Positions 7,389 to 16,209 of a stretch of 53,882 nt of DNA are shown piece after piece. The translations under genes and the position numbers were made by a program. The stretch is from contig JAYWAL010000157.1 in assembly GCA_043782485.1 (NCBI GenBank), positions 1 to 53,882 on the forward strand, given 5' to 3'. This DNA comes from JANXUC01 sp043782485. GTDB taxonomy: Bacteria; Acidobacteriota; Terriglobia; Terriglobales; Acidobacteriaceae. Numbering within the stretch: position 1 is the stretch's first letter; each line of letters begins with the position of its first letter. A model generated the notes under the pieces. It was given only the letters and a program-made list of their open reading frames with translations. It was not told the origin of the DNA and searched no databases.

Positions 7389-7916
7389 ATGGGCATGTCC
7401 GCGCTGCAGCCGAATCTGTTCGAAGAACTGGCCATGCCGCTCTTCGGGCAGTTGTACAACTTCGCCCACTGGCTGACGCGGGATCGCGACGAAGCTGAGG
7501 ACCTGGTGCAAGAGACGTACGCCAAGGCGCTGCGCGGGTTCTCCTCGTTTCAGCAGGGCACAAATTTTCGGGCCTGGATATTTCGGATTTTGCGCAATAC
7601 GTTTTTGACCTCGCGGTCGGGATTGCAGGCTACGGCTCGTGTTCCGCTCGACGGCGAAGAGGACGGCCCGGAACTTGCCATTGAGCGGGAAACGCCGGAA
7701 ACCATTTTGATGGACCGGCTGAGCGACGAGCGCTTGCAGAGCGCCATAGAGAACCTCCCGGTGCATTTACGCGAGATTCTGCTGCTGTGCGAGGTGGAAG
7801 AAATGTCGTATCAGGAAATTGCCGAGACGCTGACCATTCCCATGGGGACGGTGATGTCACGCCTTTCACGGGCGCGCAAGGCCTTGCGAGAACGCCTGCG
7901 GGCGCAGGAGAAATAA
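7389..7916 (+). CDS. ECF-subfamily RNA polymerase sigma factor
   Basis: A 175-residue sigma-70-family factor with only regions 2 and 4. Region 2 shows YNFAHWLTRDRDEAEDLVQE, then TYAKALRGFSSFQQGTNFRAW and IFRILRNTF. Region 4 shows LPVHLREILLLCEVEEMSY and QEIAETLTIPMGTVMSRLSR, the -35-binding helix-turn-helix. It directly precedes a zinc-type anti-sigma gene (3-bp gap), the standard arrangement for autoregulated ECF switches. The start could be ATG 7389 or ATG 7395 (MSALQ). Neither has a strong Shine-Dalgarno sequence. Its likely targets include its own operon and perhaps the divergent phosphoesterase-cupredoxin gene. Confidence 0.93.
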   Translation: MGMSALQPNLFEELAMPLFGQLYNFAHWLTRDRDEAEDLVQETYAKALRGFSSFQQGTNFRAWIFRILRNTFLTSRSGLQATARVPLDGEEDGPELAIERETPETILMDRLSDERLQSAIENLPVHLREILLLCEVEEMSYQEIAETLTIPMGTVMSRLSRARKALRERLRAQEK

Positions 7917-7919
7917 GTT

Positions 7920-8669
7920 ATGGCTTGTGAGTCTTGGCGGGCAAAACTGGATACGTACCTCGACAATGAGTTGTCGACCGAGGAGACGCGCAGCTTCGAC
8001 GCGCATGTTCGAAGCTGCTCTGCGTGCGCTGTCGAGGGGTTGTCGCGGGTGCAGACCAAACGCAGGGTGCAAGCGGCCGGAAAGCGATTTGCGCCGAGTG
8101 CCGAGTTTCGGCAGCGGATCCAGAAAAGTATGACGCCGCGCCCGAAATGGAGTTTCGGATTGGGATGGAGGGCAGCGACGGCGGCGTTGGCGTTGCTTCT
8201 GGTTGGCGGAGCTTCCTTTTGGGGCACGATGCGCTCCCGCAGCGACCAGATTGTGGGCGAAGTCGCGGACTTGCATGTGGCGACCTTAGCCAGTTCCTCT
8301 CGGGTGGATGTAGTTTCCACAGATCGTCACACGGTGAAGCCGTGGTTCCAGGGCAGAATTCCTTTCGCTTTCGATCTGCCCGATTTGCAGAATTCCGAGT
8401 TCACCCTGCTGGGCGGGCGCGTAGCTTATCTGGAACAAGCTCCGGGCGCGCACCTGATTTACCAACTCCGCAAACACGAAGTCTCGGTATTGATTTTTCA
8501 GGAGAAGGCCTTGCCCGGCCATCTCGAGGAAAATTCCGTGGCGGCGAGGCGACTGTCGTTCCGCGTGGAGACGTGGAGCCAAAACGGCCTGCGTTATTTT
8601 GTCCTTGGGGACGTCAATGCCCCTGATATTGAGAGTCTGGCTCGGTTGCTGCGAGCCGCACAAAGCTAG
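7920..8669 (+). CDS. Zinc-binding transmembrane anti-sigma factor
   Basis: A 249-residue protein with an N-terminal zf-HC2/ZAS domain: H29-x3-C33-x2-C36 in FDAHVRSCSAC, preceded by the LDTYLDNELS helix. One transmembrane segment follows (about residues 83-101, AATAALALLLVGGASFWG). The C-terminal part is predicted to be periplasmic and contains the pattern RIPFAFDLPDLQ...LLGGRVAYLEQAPGAHLIY, seen in acidobacterial and proteobacterial anti-sigma proteins. It should hold the upstream ECF factor at the membrane until an envelope signal arrives. The CxxC zinc site would also permit redox sensing. That fits a copper protein nearby, but this is inference. Confidence 0.88.
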   Translation: MACESWRAKLDTYLDNELSTEETRSFDAHVRSCSACAVEGLSRVQTKRRVQAAGKRFAPSAEFRQRIQKSMTPRPKWSFGLGWRAATAALALLLVGGASFWGTMRSRSDQIVGEVADLHVATLASSSRVDVVSTDRHTVKPWFQGRIPFAFDLPDLQNSEFTLLGGRVAYLEQAPGAHLIYQLRKHEVSVLIFQEKALPGHLEENSVAARRLSFRVETWSQNGLRYFVLGDVNAPDIESLARLLRAAQS

Positions 8670-8880
8670 AAAACGGCAGGCCCATAGCCTGAACCCTATG
8701 GCTGATGGCGACCGTCCCCACGCGATTTTTGCCTTTCTCGTCCAACATGGCCAGTGATCCCGATGACTGGCGTAACCGGGTTTTTGGGCCAGGTCGCAGC
8801 AACCCGCCTCAAACAATACATCCATTCTTCGCCCAATTGCCTCTTATGAATGAGTAAGATAGAGGCGATGGGGGAGGACT
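8670..8880 (+). other. Intergenic region between the anti-sigma gene and the efflux operon
   Basis: This gap holds no convincing gene. CCATAG (8682-8687) and CTATGG (8696-8701) form a short hairpin soon after the stop codon. A half copy of the 5420-5451 palindrome (CCGTCCCCACG, about 8710) is followed by five Ts. GGGGGAGGA just before 8881 is a strong Shine-Dalgarno match for the efflux operon. Confidence 0.5.
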
Positions 8881-10224
8881 GTGCCCCCGCCCCTGTGGTT
8901 ACGAATTTGTCGTAATTGGCATTGCCGTTTGCGCCGGATGACCCGAATCCCTATGTTTTTCAAACACTTACGGAGAATGAGCCCGGTTGCGCTACTGGCG
9001 ATGTGGCTCGTGGGAACGGCTCTGGGGCAAAGCGCGACGCGAATCACACTCGATCAGGCGATTGAGCTGGCGTTGGCGCACAATCACGCGCTGCAAGCCA
9101 CCCGGACGCTGATTTTTCAGAATCAGGCGCAGGAAATTACGGCGAACCTGCGCCCCAACCCCACGCTTTCGCTGGACAGCCAGTTCTTGCCCTTCTTCAG
9201 CCCACAGGATTTTTCCGGCACGAATCTGGACCAATTGCAGCAGTTCGATGTGGGAATTGGGTATTTGTTCGAGCGCGGTCACAAGCGGCAGCGACGGTTG
9301 CTGGCTGCGCGCGACCAGACGGCCGTTACCAAAGCGCAGGTTGGGGATGCGGAGCGGACGCTCACGTTCAATGTTGGACAGCAGTTTGTGGCGGTGTTGT
9401 TGGCGGAATCGACGCTGGATTTTGCGCAGCAGAACTTGAAGGACTTTCAGCAGACGGTGGATATTGGCGAAGCTCAGCTGAAGGCTGGGGCGATCGGGGA
9501 AGGGGACTTTCTCAAGATCAAGCTCCAGCTTTTGCAATTTCAGACGGATCTTTCCTCGGCGCGGCTGGCGCGGGTGCAGGCGCTGGTGGCTTTGCGGCAA
9601 TCGCTGGGCTACAACGCGGTTGGCGAGGACTACGACGTGGTGGGCGATTTGGCGTATGAGCCAGCCCACGTGAAGCTGGAGGACCTGCAAACTCGGGCTT
9701 TGCAGGAGCGTCCGGACTTTCGCGCGGCCGATTTGGGGATTGCGGCGGCGAAAAGCCAGATTCTGCTGGCCAAGGCGAATTCCAAGGTGGACGTGAACGG
9801 GACGTACGCTTTCTCGCACGTGGCGGGATCGACGAGTGCGTCGCTTTTCGCGAGCTTTGACTTGCCGTTCTTTAATCGAAATCAGGGTGAAATTGCACGA
9901 TCCGGGTACGCCCTGACGCAAGCGCAGGAGCAGCAGCAGGCGGCCAGCGATACGGTTTTGGGCGATGTCTCGAACGCCTATGAAGCCTTCCGGAGCAACG
10001 ACGAAGTGGTGCGGCTTTACACGTCGGGTTATTTGAAGCAGGCGCAGGATTCCAGGGACATCAGCGAATACGCGTATAAACGAGGGGCGGCCAGTTTGCT
10101 GGATTATCTGGATTCCGAGCGCAGTTACAGGGCGGTACAGCTGGCCTACAGGCAGGCATTGGCTTCCTACATGACGGCGGTGGAACAGTTGAAAGAAGCG
10201 GTGGGGACGAGGAGCCTGCGATGA
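8881..10224 (+). CDS. TolC-family outer-membrane efflux protein (CzcC-like)
   Basis: A TolC/CzcC-type outer-membrane channel of up to 447 residues, giving the exit duct of the RND efflux system encoded by the next two genes. It shows the paired OEP repeats: ITLDQAIELALAHNHALQA near the start, a long coiled-coil region rich in Q, A and E, and a second repeat beginning NGTYAFSHVAG and ending in ASYMTAVEQLKEAVG. The GTG at 8881 has a strong GGGGGAGGA upstream but close spacing (about 3 nt). Internal ATGs at 8938 and 8953 put the signal peptide (LLAMWLVGTALGQS) nearer the N-terminus, so the true start is uncertain. It overlaps the adaptor gene by ATGA. Confidence 0.88.
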   Translation: MPPPLWLRICRNWHCRLRRMTRIPMFFKHLRRMSPVALLAMWLVGTALGQSATRITLDQAIELALAHNHALQATRTLIFQNQAQEITANLRPNPTLSLDSQFLPFFSPQDFSGTNLDQLQQFDVGIGYLFERGHKRQRRLLAARDQTAVTKAQVGDAERTLTFNVGQQFVAVLLAESTLDFAQQNLKDFQQTVDIGEAQLKAGAIGEGDFLKIKLQLLQFQTDLSSARLARVQALVALRQSLGYNAVGEDYDVVGDLAYEPAHVKLEDLQTRALQERPDFRAADLGIAAAKSQILLAKANSKVDVNGTYAFSHVAGSTSASLFASFDLPFFNRNQGEIARSGYALTQAQEQQQAASDTVLGDVSNAYEAFRSNDEVVRLYTSGYLKQAQDSRDISEYAYKRGAASLLDYLDSERSYRAVQLAYRQALASYMTAVEQLKEAVGTRSLR

Positions 10225-11378
10225 TGCGTGGAAGAATGCGAAGGATTGCGGCTCCTCTTGTGGTGGCATCGGCGTTGCTGCTGGCTGTGGCCGGATGCGA
10301 CAGTGGAGATTCAAAGGCGGCGGCTGGCGCGAAAGATCGCAACACGCCTGAACTGTTCACGATTCCGCAGGACCAGATGGCGCACGTGCAAGTGCTTGCG
10401 GTTCAGCCCACAACGCTGACGCGCACTTTGCGGCTAACCGGCGCGGTTGCGTACAACAGCTTCCGCACGACGCCGGTGATCACGCCGGTGAGTGGGCCGG
10501 TGAGCCGGATTGCCGTTGTGCCGGGGCAAAAGGTGGCCAAGGGAACGCCGATGCTGTATGTGGCGAGTCCGGACTTTTCCCAACTGCGGACGAACTACAT
10601 CAAGGCGCGAGACGCATATGCGTTTGCTCAAAAAACGAATGCCCGAGCGCAGGATTTGTTCCAGCATCACGCCATTGCGGAGCAGAATGTGGAACAAGCG
10701 CAGTCAGCGGAAGTCCAGGCGGGCGGGGATTTAGCGTCGGCGCAGGCGGCGTTGAAGGTGATGGGCATTACGGATCTGGACGCGCTGGTGAACGGGCCGC
10801 CGTCGTTCGAGGTTCCCGTGCGTGCGCCGATTGGCGGCGAGGTGGTGGAGCAGAATGTATCCGCCGGACAGCTTTTGCAGCCGGGCACGACACAGTGCTT
10901 CATGATTTCCGATACCAGCAGCGTATGGGTGCTGGTGAATGTCTACCAGAAGGACTTGCCTTACGTGCGCGTGGGCGACACAGTGGAGATTCAGACGGAT
11001 GCATATCCGCAGGTGTTCCACGGGAAGATTTCGTATGTGGCGGCGTCGCTGGATGCCAACACCCGCACGTTGCAGGCGCGCATTGAGACGCGCAATGCCG
11101 GCGAGAAACTGAAGAAGGACATGTACGTGACGGCTAGCGTCGATGCGGGGAAGATCGCGAATGTGATTGCTCTTCCGGATGCGGCTGTGTTGCGCGACAG
11201 CGAAAATCAGCCGTTTGTTTATGCTTTGACTTCGGCGAATCAGTTTGGGCGACGTTCAGTGACGGTTGGGGACAGCGTGAATGGGATGACGCAGATTACT
11301 GACGGGTTGAAGGCTGGAGATCAGGTGATTGGGAACGGGAGTTTATTTTTGCAGTTTGCGAATTCGTTGCAGAGGTAG
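10221..11378 (+). CDS. RND efflux periplasmic adaptor lipoprotein (CusB/CzcB-like)
   Basis: A 385-residue membrane-fusion protein linking the RND pump to the TolC-like channel. A lipobox (LAVAGC, Cys26) marks it as an inner-membrane-anchored lipoprotein. The barrel-sandwich parts are PVSGPVSRIAVVPGQKVAKG and VPVRAPIGGEVVEQNVSAGQ, with an alpha-helical hairpin between them. The beta-barrel part reads VWVLVNVYQKDLPYVRVGD. The C-terminal KAGDQVIGNGSLFL is typical of the HlyD_D23 heavy-metal branch. It starts in ATGA overlap with the TolC-like gene. A 154-bp repeat-containing gap separates it from the pump gene, so the pump may be partly uncoupled. Confidence 0.92.
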   Translation: MMRGRMRRIAAPLVVASALLLAVAGCDSGDSKAAAGAKDRNTPELFTIPQDQMAHVQVLAVQPTTLTRTLRLTGAVAYNSFRTTPVITPVSGPVSRIAVVPGQKVAKGTPMLYVASPDFSQLRTNYIKARDAYAFAQKTNARAQDLFQHHAIAEQNVEQAQSAEVQAGGDLASAQAALKVMGITDLDALVNGPPSFEVPVRAPIGGEVVEQNVSAGQLLQPGTTQCFMISDTSSVWVLVNVYQKDLPYVRVGDTVEIQTDAYPQVFHGKISYVAASLDANTRTLQARIETRNAGEKLKKDMYVTASVDAGKIANVIALPDAAVLRDSENQPFVYALTSANQFGRRSVTVGDSVNGMTQITDGLKAGDQVIGNGSLFLQFANSLQR

Positions 11379-11413
11379 AGCGGCGATGCGGTGCTTGCGG
11401 CTTGGAGTCATTG

Positions 11414-11509
11414 GTGGAGCAGGGATCCTTCGACTTCACATTCCCGTTCGCTTCGCGAACGAGAATGTTCGGGTCAGGATGACAATACTAATGTTCGGGT
11501 CAGGATGAC
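11414..11509 (+). repeat. Dispersed repeat element, copy 1 (with duplicated 3' end)
   Basis: This intergenic stretch begins GTGGAGCAGGGATCCTTCG and ends GGGTCAGGATGAC. Its centre has a hairpin, CGTTCGC (11445-11451) with GCGAACG (11455-11461). The terminal 20-bp module AATGTTCGGGTCAGGATGAC is present twice (11464-11483 and 11490-11509). A copy in the opposite orientation lies at 23752-23820. The remaining bases of the 11379-11532 gap show no gene. Confidence 0.8.
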
Positions 11510-11532
11510 GGACGTTTTAGACAGATGCGCAC

Positions 11533-14500
11533 ATGATTAACCGAATCGTCCAAGCGGCGTTGCGACAGAGGTTTCTGGTGCTGATGCTGACTGGGTTCAT
11601 CACGGTTGGAGGCATCCTCTCGTTTCAGCGCATGCCGGTGGATGCTTATCCCGATCTTTCACCGCCGCAGGTGGAGATCATCACGCAGTGGCCTGACCAC
11701 GCGGCTGAGGAAGTGGAGCGACTGGTTTCGCTTCCTCTGGAAGTGGAGATGAACGGGGCGCCGCATATGGTCGTGATGCGATCCATTTCGCTCTACGGCC
11801 TGTCCGACGTGAAACTTACGTTCGAAGACACCACCGACAGCTATTTCGCCCGGCAGGTTGTGTTCGAGCGGTTGGCCCAGGCCACATTGCCGACTGGGGT
11901 TACGCCGAGTCTGGCACCGCTGTTCAGTCCGAGCGGGTTGGTGTACCGATACGTTCTGGAAAGCCCGGACCGCAGCCCGCAGGAGCTGAGGACGATTGAG
12001 GATTGGGTGGTTGGACGGGCCTACCGGTCTGTCTCCGGCGTGGCGGACGATTCCGGCCTGGGCGGCACTACCATGCAATACCAGGTGCTGCTTGATCCGG
12101 CGCGGTTGTATGGCTACCACCTGAACGTTGGGCAGGTAAATGCGGCGCTGGCGGCGAACAACTCCAATGCTGGAGGAGGATTTGTCTCGCAGGGCGGGCA
12201 GTTTTCTTATGTGCGCGGCATTGGCCTGGTTCGGAACACAGACGATATCGGAAACATCGTCGTAGGCGCAAATAAGGGTGTGCCCATTCGGGTGCGGGAT
12301 GTGGGCGAGGTCACGATTGGGCACGCGCCGCGGCTGGGGCAGTTCGGCTTTCAGAAAAATAACGATGCCGTGGAAGGGGTCATCCTGATGCTGCGCGGCG
12401 GCCAGACGCAGAACGTGCTCAAGGCCGTGGAAGCCAAAACGGAAGAGCTGAATCAGCGGATTCTGCCGCCAGATGTGAAGGTTCACCCGTTCTACGACCG
12501 CAGTACGCTGGTGGAACTGACCACCGACACCGTGGAAGGAAATCTGGTGCGCGGCATGATTCTGGTGCTGATCGTGCTCATTTTCTTCCTAGTCAGCTTC
12601 CGTGCGGCGGTTATTGTTGCGGTCATCATTCCTCTTTCCTTGTTATTTGCCTTCATTGTGCTGCATGCGCACGACGTAGCCGCGAATCTGCTGTCCATTG
12701 GCGCTATTGATTTCGGCATTGTCATTGACGGCACAGTCGTGATGATGGAGAACATTTACCGCGAGTTGGCATTGCGCGAGGGGCAGACCTACAAGCTGAC
12801 CGACGTGATTCTGGCGGCGGCGAAAGACGTGGACCGTCCGATTTTTTATTCGGTCGCAGTGATTCTGGCGGGATACCTGCCGATTTACGCGCTGACGGGG
12901 CCTGCCGGCAAGTTGTTCCATCCCATGGCCGAGACCATGTCCTTTGCGCTGGTGGGCGCCTTGATTCTAACGCTGACGCTGGTTCCGGTGCTGGCTTCGT
13001 ACTGGTTTAAGAACGGTGTGCGGGAAAAGCAGAACCGAGCGGTGGACTGGATGAAGCGTGTGTACGCCAAGCCGCTGGATTGGGCGCTGGATCATCCGAA
13101 GATGACGATCTTCATTGCCACGGCAATTTTCGGCGCGTCACTTCTGCTGATTCCGTTCATCAGCGCCGAGTTCATGCCGCATTTGGATGAGGGCGCGCTC
13201 TGGATTCGAGCGACGATGCCGTACACAATTTCGTTTGAGGAGTCGAGCAAGATTTCGCCGCAGGTTCGCGACATTCTGCTTGCGTATCCGCAGGTAACCG
13301 TGGTGGGTTCCGAGCACGGGCGGCCCGACGATGGAACCGACCCCACGGGATTCTTCAATTGCGAATTCTATGTGGGGCTGAAGCCATACAAAGACAAGGC
13401 GTGGGCCGGAGAAATCCACGACAAGAAAGAACTAATTGAATCGCTCAACAAAAAGCTGTCGGCCTTCCCGGGTATCGTCTTCAACTACACGCAGCCCGCG
13501 GAAGACGCGGTGGATGAGGCTTTGACGGGCCTGAAGAGTTCGCTGGCGGTTAAGGTCTACGGCGAAGACTTGACCGTGCTGCAAGAGAAAGCGATCCAGA
13601 TCAAGAATGTGCTGGCGCAGGTGCCGGGGTTTGGCGAGCTGACCGTGGTGCGCGAACTGGGACAGCCCAGTTTGCTGGTGGATGTGGACCGCGAAAAAAT
13701 CGCGCGCTTTGGCATCAATGTAGCGGATGTGGAGGCGGTGATTTCGTCCTCCGTGGGAGGTGCAGCTGTCACCCAGGTGATTCAGGGCGAAAAGCTGTTT
13801 GATCTGGTGGTGCGCATGCAGCCGCAATTTCGCAGTGACGCGCATGAAATTGGCAACTTGCTGGTGGGCACCCCGGATGGCCAGCAAATTCCCTTGAGCC
13901 AACTGGCTAAGATCAGCCAGGGGAATGGCGCGTCGTTCATCTATCGCGAAAACAATTCCCGCTACATCGGTGTTCAATACAGCCTGGAGGGCGGGGATTT
14001 GCAACACTCCGTGCAGCAAGGGCAGGCCGCGGTGCGGAAAGCTGTGACGCTGCCGCCGGGCTACTGGATGGAGTGGGGTGGCGAGTATAGCCAGTTCCTC
14101 GAGGCCCGACAGCAGATGTTTGTGATTGGCCCCATGGCCGTGGGACTGATCTTTATGATCTTGTTTGCCCTGTATGGAAACTTCAAGTTTCCGGTGACGA
14201 TTGCGCTGGGCGTGATCATCACACAACCGGTGGGTGCTCTGTTTGCGTTATGGATCACGAAGACTTCCCTGAGCGTGTCTTCGGTGCTGGGACTCTTGGC
14301 CCTGCTGGGGGTCTCGGTGGAAACCGCCGTCATTCTCGTTTCCTACATCAATAAACTGCGGCAAGAGGGCATGGATATTCGCTCGGCTACGCGCGAAGCC
14401 TCGCTGTTGCGTCTGCGCCCGATTATGATGACGGCTCTGGTGGCGTGCCTGGGCCTGCTGCCAGCGGCTTTGTCAACCGGAATTGGGTCCGATACGCAGA

Positions 14501-14616
14501 GGCCGTTTGCTATCGTGATCGTGGCTGGGCTGATTTCTCGATTGTTGATTGGGTTCTTCGTAAACCCTGTTTTATATGAGATGGTGGCGCGCGAGGGCGA
14601 TGTCCTCCAGGTGTAA
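11533..14616 (+). CDS. Heavy-metal-efflux RND pump (CusA/CzcA family)
   Basis: A 1027-residue inner-membrane proton-driven RND transporter. It starts with MINRIVQAALRQRFLVL and has the HME-specific segments PDLSPPQVEIITQWPDHAAEE and DFGIVIDGTVVMMEN (about 393-407). In the latter, the acidic residues belong to the proton relay of transmembrane segment 4. Twelve membrane segments and two large periplasmic loops fit the length. Together with the upstream adaptor and channel it forms a complete tripartite exporter. The DFG-DG-EN pattern separates it from the drug-type (HAE-1) pumps at 29496 and 32618. Whether it carries Cu/Ag, Zn/Co/Cd or another metal cannot be told from the sequence. Confidence 0.93.
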   Translation: MINRIVQAALRQRFLVLMLTGFITVGGILSFQRMPVDAYPDLSPPQVEIITQWPDHAAEEVERLVSLPLEVEMNGAPHMVVMRSISLYGLSDVKLTFEDTTDSYFARQVVFERLAQATLPTGVTPSLAPLFSPSGLVYRYVLESPDRSPQELRTIEDWVVGRAYRSVSGVADDSGLGGTTMQYQVLLDPARLYGYHLNVGQVNAALAANNSNAGGGFVSQGGQFSYVRGIGLVRNTDDIGNIVVGANKGVPIRVRDVGEVTIGHAPRLGQFGFQKNNDAVEGVILMLRGGQTQNVLKAVEAKTEELNQRILPPDVKVHPFYDRSTLVELTTDTVEGNLVRGMILVLIVLIFFLVSFRAAVIVAVIIPLSLLFAFIVLHAHDVAANLLSIGAIDFGIVIDGTVVMMENIYRELALREGQTYKLTDVILAAAKDVDRPIFYSVAVILAGYLPIYALTGPAGKLFHPMAETMSFALVGALILTLTLVPVLASYWFKNGVREKQNRAVDWMKRVYAKPLDWALDHPKMTIFIATAIFGASLLLIPFISAEFMPHLDEGALWIRATMPYTISFEESSKISPQVRDILLAYPQVTVVGSEHGRPDDGTDPTGFFNCEFYVGLKPYKDKAWAGEIHDKKELIESLNKKLSAFPGIVFNYTQPAEDAVDEALTGLKSSLAVKVYGEDLTVLQEKAIQIKNVLAQVPGFGELTVVRELGQPSLLVDVDREKIARFGINVADVEAVISSSVGGAAVTQVIQGEKLFDLVVRMQPQFRSDAHEIGNLLVGTPDGQQIPLSQLAKISQGNGASFIYRENNSRYIGVQYSLEGGDLQHSVQQGQAAVRKAVTLPPGYWMEWGGEYSQFLEARQQMFVIGPMAVGLIFMILFALYGNFKFPVTIALGVIITQPVGALFALWITKTSLSVSSVLGLLALLGVSVETAVILVSYINKLRQEGMDIRSATREASLLRLRPIMMTALVACLGLLPAALSTGIGSDTQRPFAIVIVAGLISRLLIGFFVNPVLYEMVAREGDVLQV

Positions 14617-14679
14617 AGCCAGCCGTCGTACAATGCTTGCGACTCGCGCCGAACTGGTGGGCGGGTCGGCGAACCTCCT

Positions 14680-16209
14680 ATGGATACGGCTGCGGAAAGC
14701 GTCGCGCGCGAGGCGGCACCGTTGGGCAAGGCGGCGGGTCCGTGTGTGATGGTCCTGTTCGGCGCATCTGGCGATTTGACCATGCGCAAGCTGGTGCCCG
14801 CGCTGTACAACCTGGTCAAAGCAAAACTGCTACCCGCGAATTTCGCCGTGATGGGCGTTTCTCATGATGATCTGACTGTGGAGCAATTTCGCGCCCAGGT
14901 TACGCAGTTTCTGCAAGCGGAGGACCACGGCAGTGAGGCTTGGAAGTGGTTTACGGAGCGGTTATTTTACCAGCGCGGTGACTTTGCTGATGCTGGGGCT
15001 TTTGCCACGCTGGGGACCCGCCTGGAGGAAATCGATAAGACTTTCGGGACAGAAGCCAACTATTTGTTCTATCTGGCGGTGGCGCCCCGGTTTTTCGCGC
15101 AGGTGGTGCAGCAGTTGGGCACGGCGGGCCTCGCCAAGCAGGAGAACGGCTGTTGGCGGCGGGTGGTGATTGAAAAGCCATTTGGCAGTGACCTTGATTC
15201 CGCCAAGGCTTTGAACAAGCAGATTAAGGGCGTGCTGGCGGAGAACCAGATTTACCGCATTGATCATTATTTGGGCAAAGAGACGGTGCAGAATATTCTT
15301 GTGTTCCGTTTTGACAATGCAATTTTCGAACCAATCTGGAATCGCCGCTACATTGATCATGTCGAGATCACGAACGCTGAGACGGTGGGAGTGGAGCAGC
15401 GTGGCGGCTACTTTGACACAGCGGGTACGCTGCGCGACATGGTGCCGAACCACATCATGCAGTTGCTGAGCCTGACGGCAATGGAAGCGCCAGCCTCGTT
15501 AAACGCCGATGCCGTACGCAACGAGCAGGCGAAGGTATTGCGCGCGGTGCAACCTTTGGATCCGGACGACGTCCTGGAGCGGAGCGTGCGCGGGCAGTAT
15601 GGCGAGGGTCTGTTGGGCGGAGAAAAGGTTCCGGGCTATCGCACCGAGCCTGGGGTCGCGCCTTCTTCCAAAACGGAGACCTACGCGGCCCTGCGTCTGA
15701 ATATTGATAACTGGCGCTGGGCGGGGGTTCCGTTTTATATCCGCACCGGCAAGCGCATGGCGAAACGGCACACGGAGATTACCATTCAATTCCGTCAAAC
15801 GCCGACCGAATTGTTCCGGAATGCGGCCATGCATCAAACGCAAAAGAATCAACTGGTGATTCAGATACAGCCGGTGGAGGCTATTTCGCTCAGCTTTGGC
15901 GCCAAGGTTCCGGGAGCCATCCTCCAGGTCGGCTCGGTGGATATGAGCTTTGAATATTCCAAATACTTTGGGACGGATTCCTACACGGGATACGAAGTCC
16001 TGATCTATGACTGCATGATTGGCGATGCCACGTTGTTCCAGCGCGCGGATATGGTCGAGGCCGGTTGGTCCGTGGTGGACCCGGTTTTGGACGTGTGGAA
16101 GGCTCTGCCGCCGCGCAAGTTTCCCAACTATGCGGCGGGAACCTGGGGACCGAAGGAGGCCGACGACCTGCTCGCGCTCGATGGTCGGCAATGGAGGACA
16201 ATCGAATGA
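14680..16209 (+). CDS. zwf: Glucose-6-phosphate 1-dehydrogenase
   Basis: A 509-residue G6PDH, first enzyme of the oxidative pentose phosphate and Entner-Doudoroff routes (glucose 6-phosphate + NAD(P)+ to 6-phosphogluconolactone). The nucleotide loop is FGASGDLTMRKLVPALYNL (about residues 27-45). The active-site signature RIDHYLGKE lies near residue 194, and the length matches the family. The bases directly before the ATG read AACCTCCT, so there is no Shine-Dalgarno there. The N-terminal 25 residues are poorly conserved, and a start nearer the GASGD motif remains possible. It begins a plus-strand operon whose next gene, glk, overlaps by ATGA. Confidence 0.95.
   Translation: MDTAAESVAREAAPLGKAAGPCVMVLFGASGDLTMRKLVPALYNLVKAKLLPANFAVMGVSHDDLTVEQFRAQVTQFLQAEDHGSEAWKWFTERLFYQRGDFADAGAFATLGTRLEEIDKTFGTEANYLFYLAVAPRFFAQVVQQLGTAGLAKQENGCWRRVVIEKPFGSDLDSAKALNKQIKGVLAENQIYRIDHYLGKETVQNILVFRFDNAIFEPIWNRRYIDHVEITNAETVGVEQRGGYFDTAGTLRDMVPNHIMQLLSLTAMEAPASLNADAVRNEQAKVLRAVQPLDPDDVLERSVRGQYGEGLLGGEKVPGYRTEPGVAPSSKTETYAALRLNIDNWRWAGVPFYIRTGKRMAKRHTEITIQFRQTPTELFRNAAMHQTQKNQLVIQIQPVEAISLSFGAKVPGAILQVGSVDMSFEYSKYFGTDSYTGYEVLIYDCMIGDATLFQRADMVEAGWSVVDPVLDVWKALPPRKFPNYAAGTWGPKEADDLLALDGRQWRTIE

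Noticed and set aside
8992..10314. 440-codon minus-strand frame opposite the TolC-like gene
   Set aside because: It reads as an Arg/Gln/His/Leu-rich mirror of the channel gene and spans the boundary with the adaptor gene. No family motif is present.
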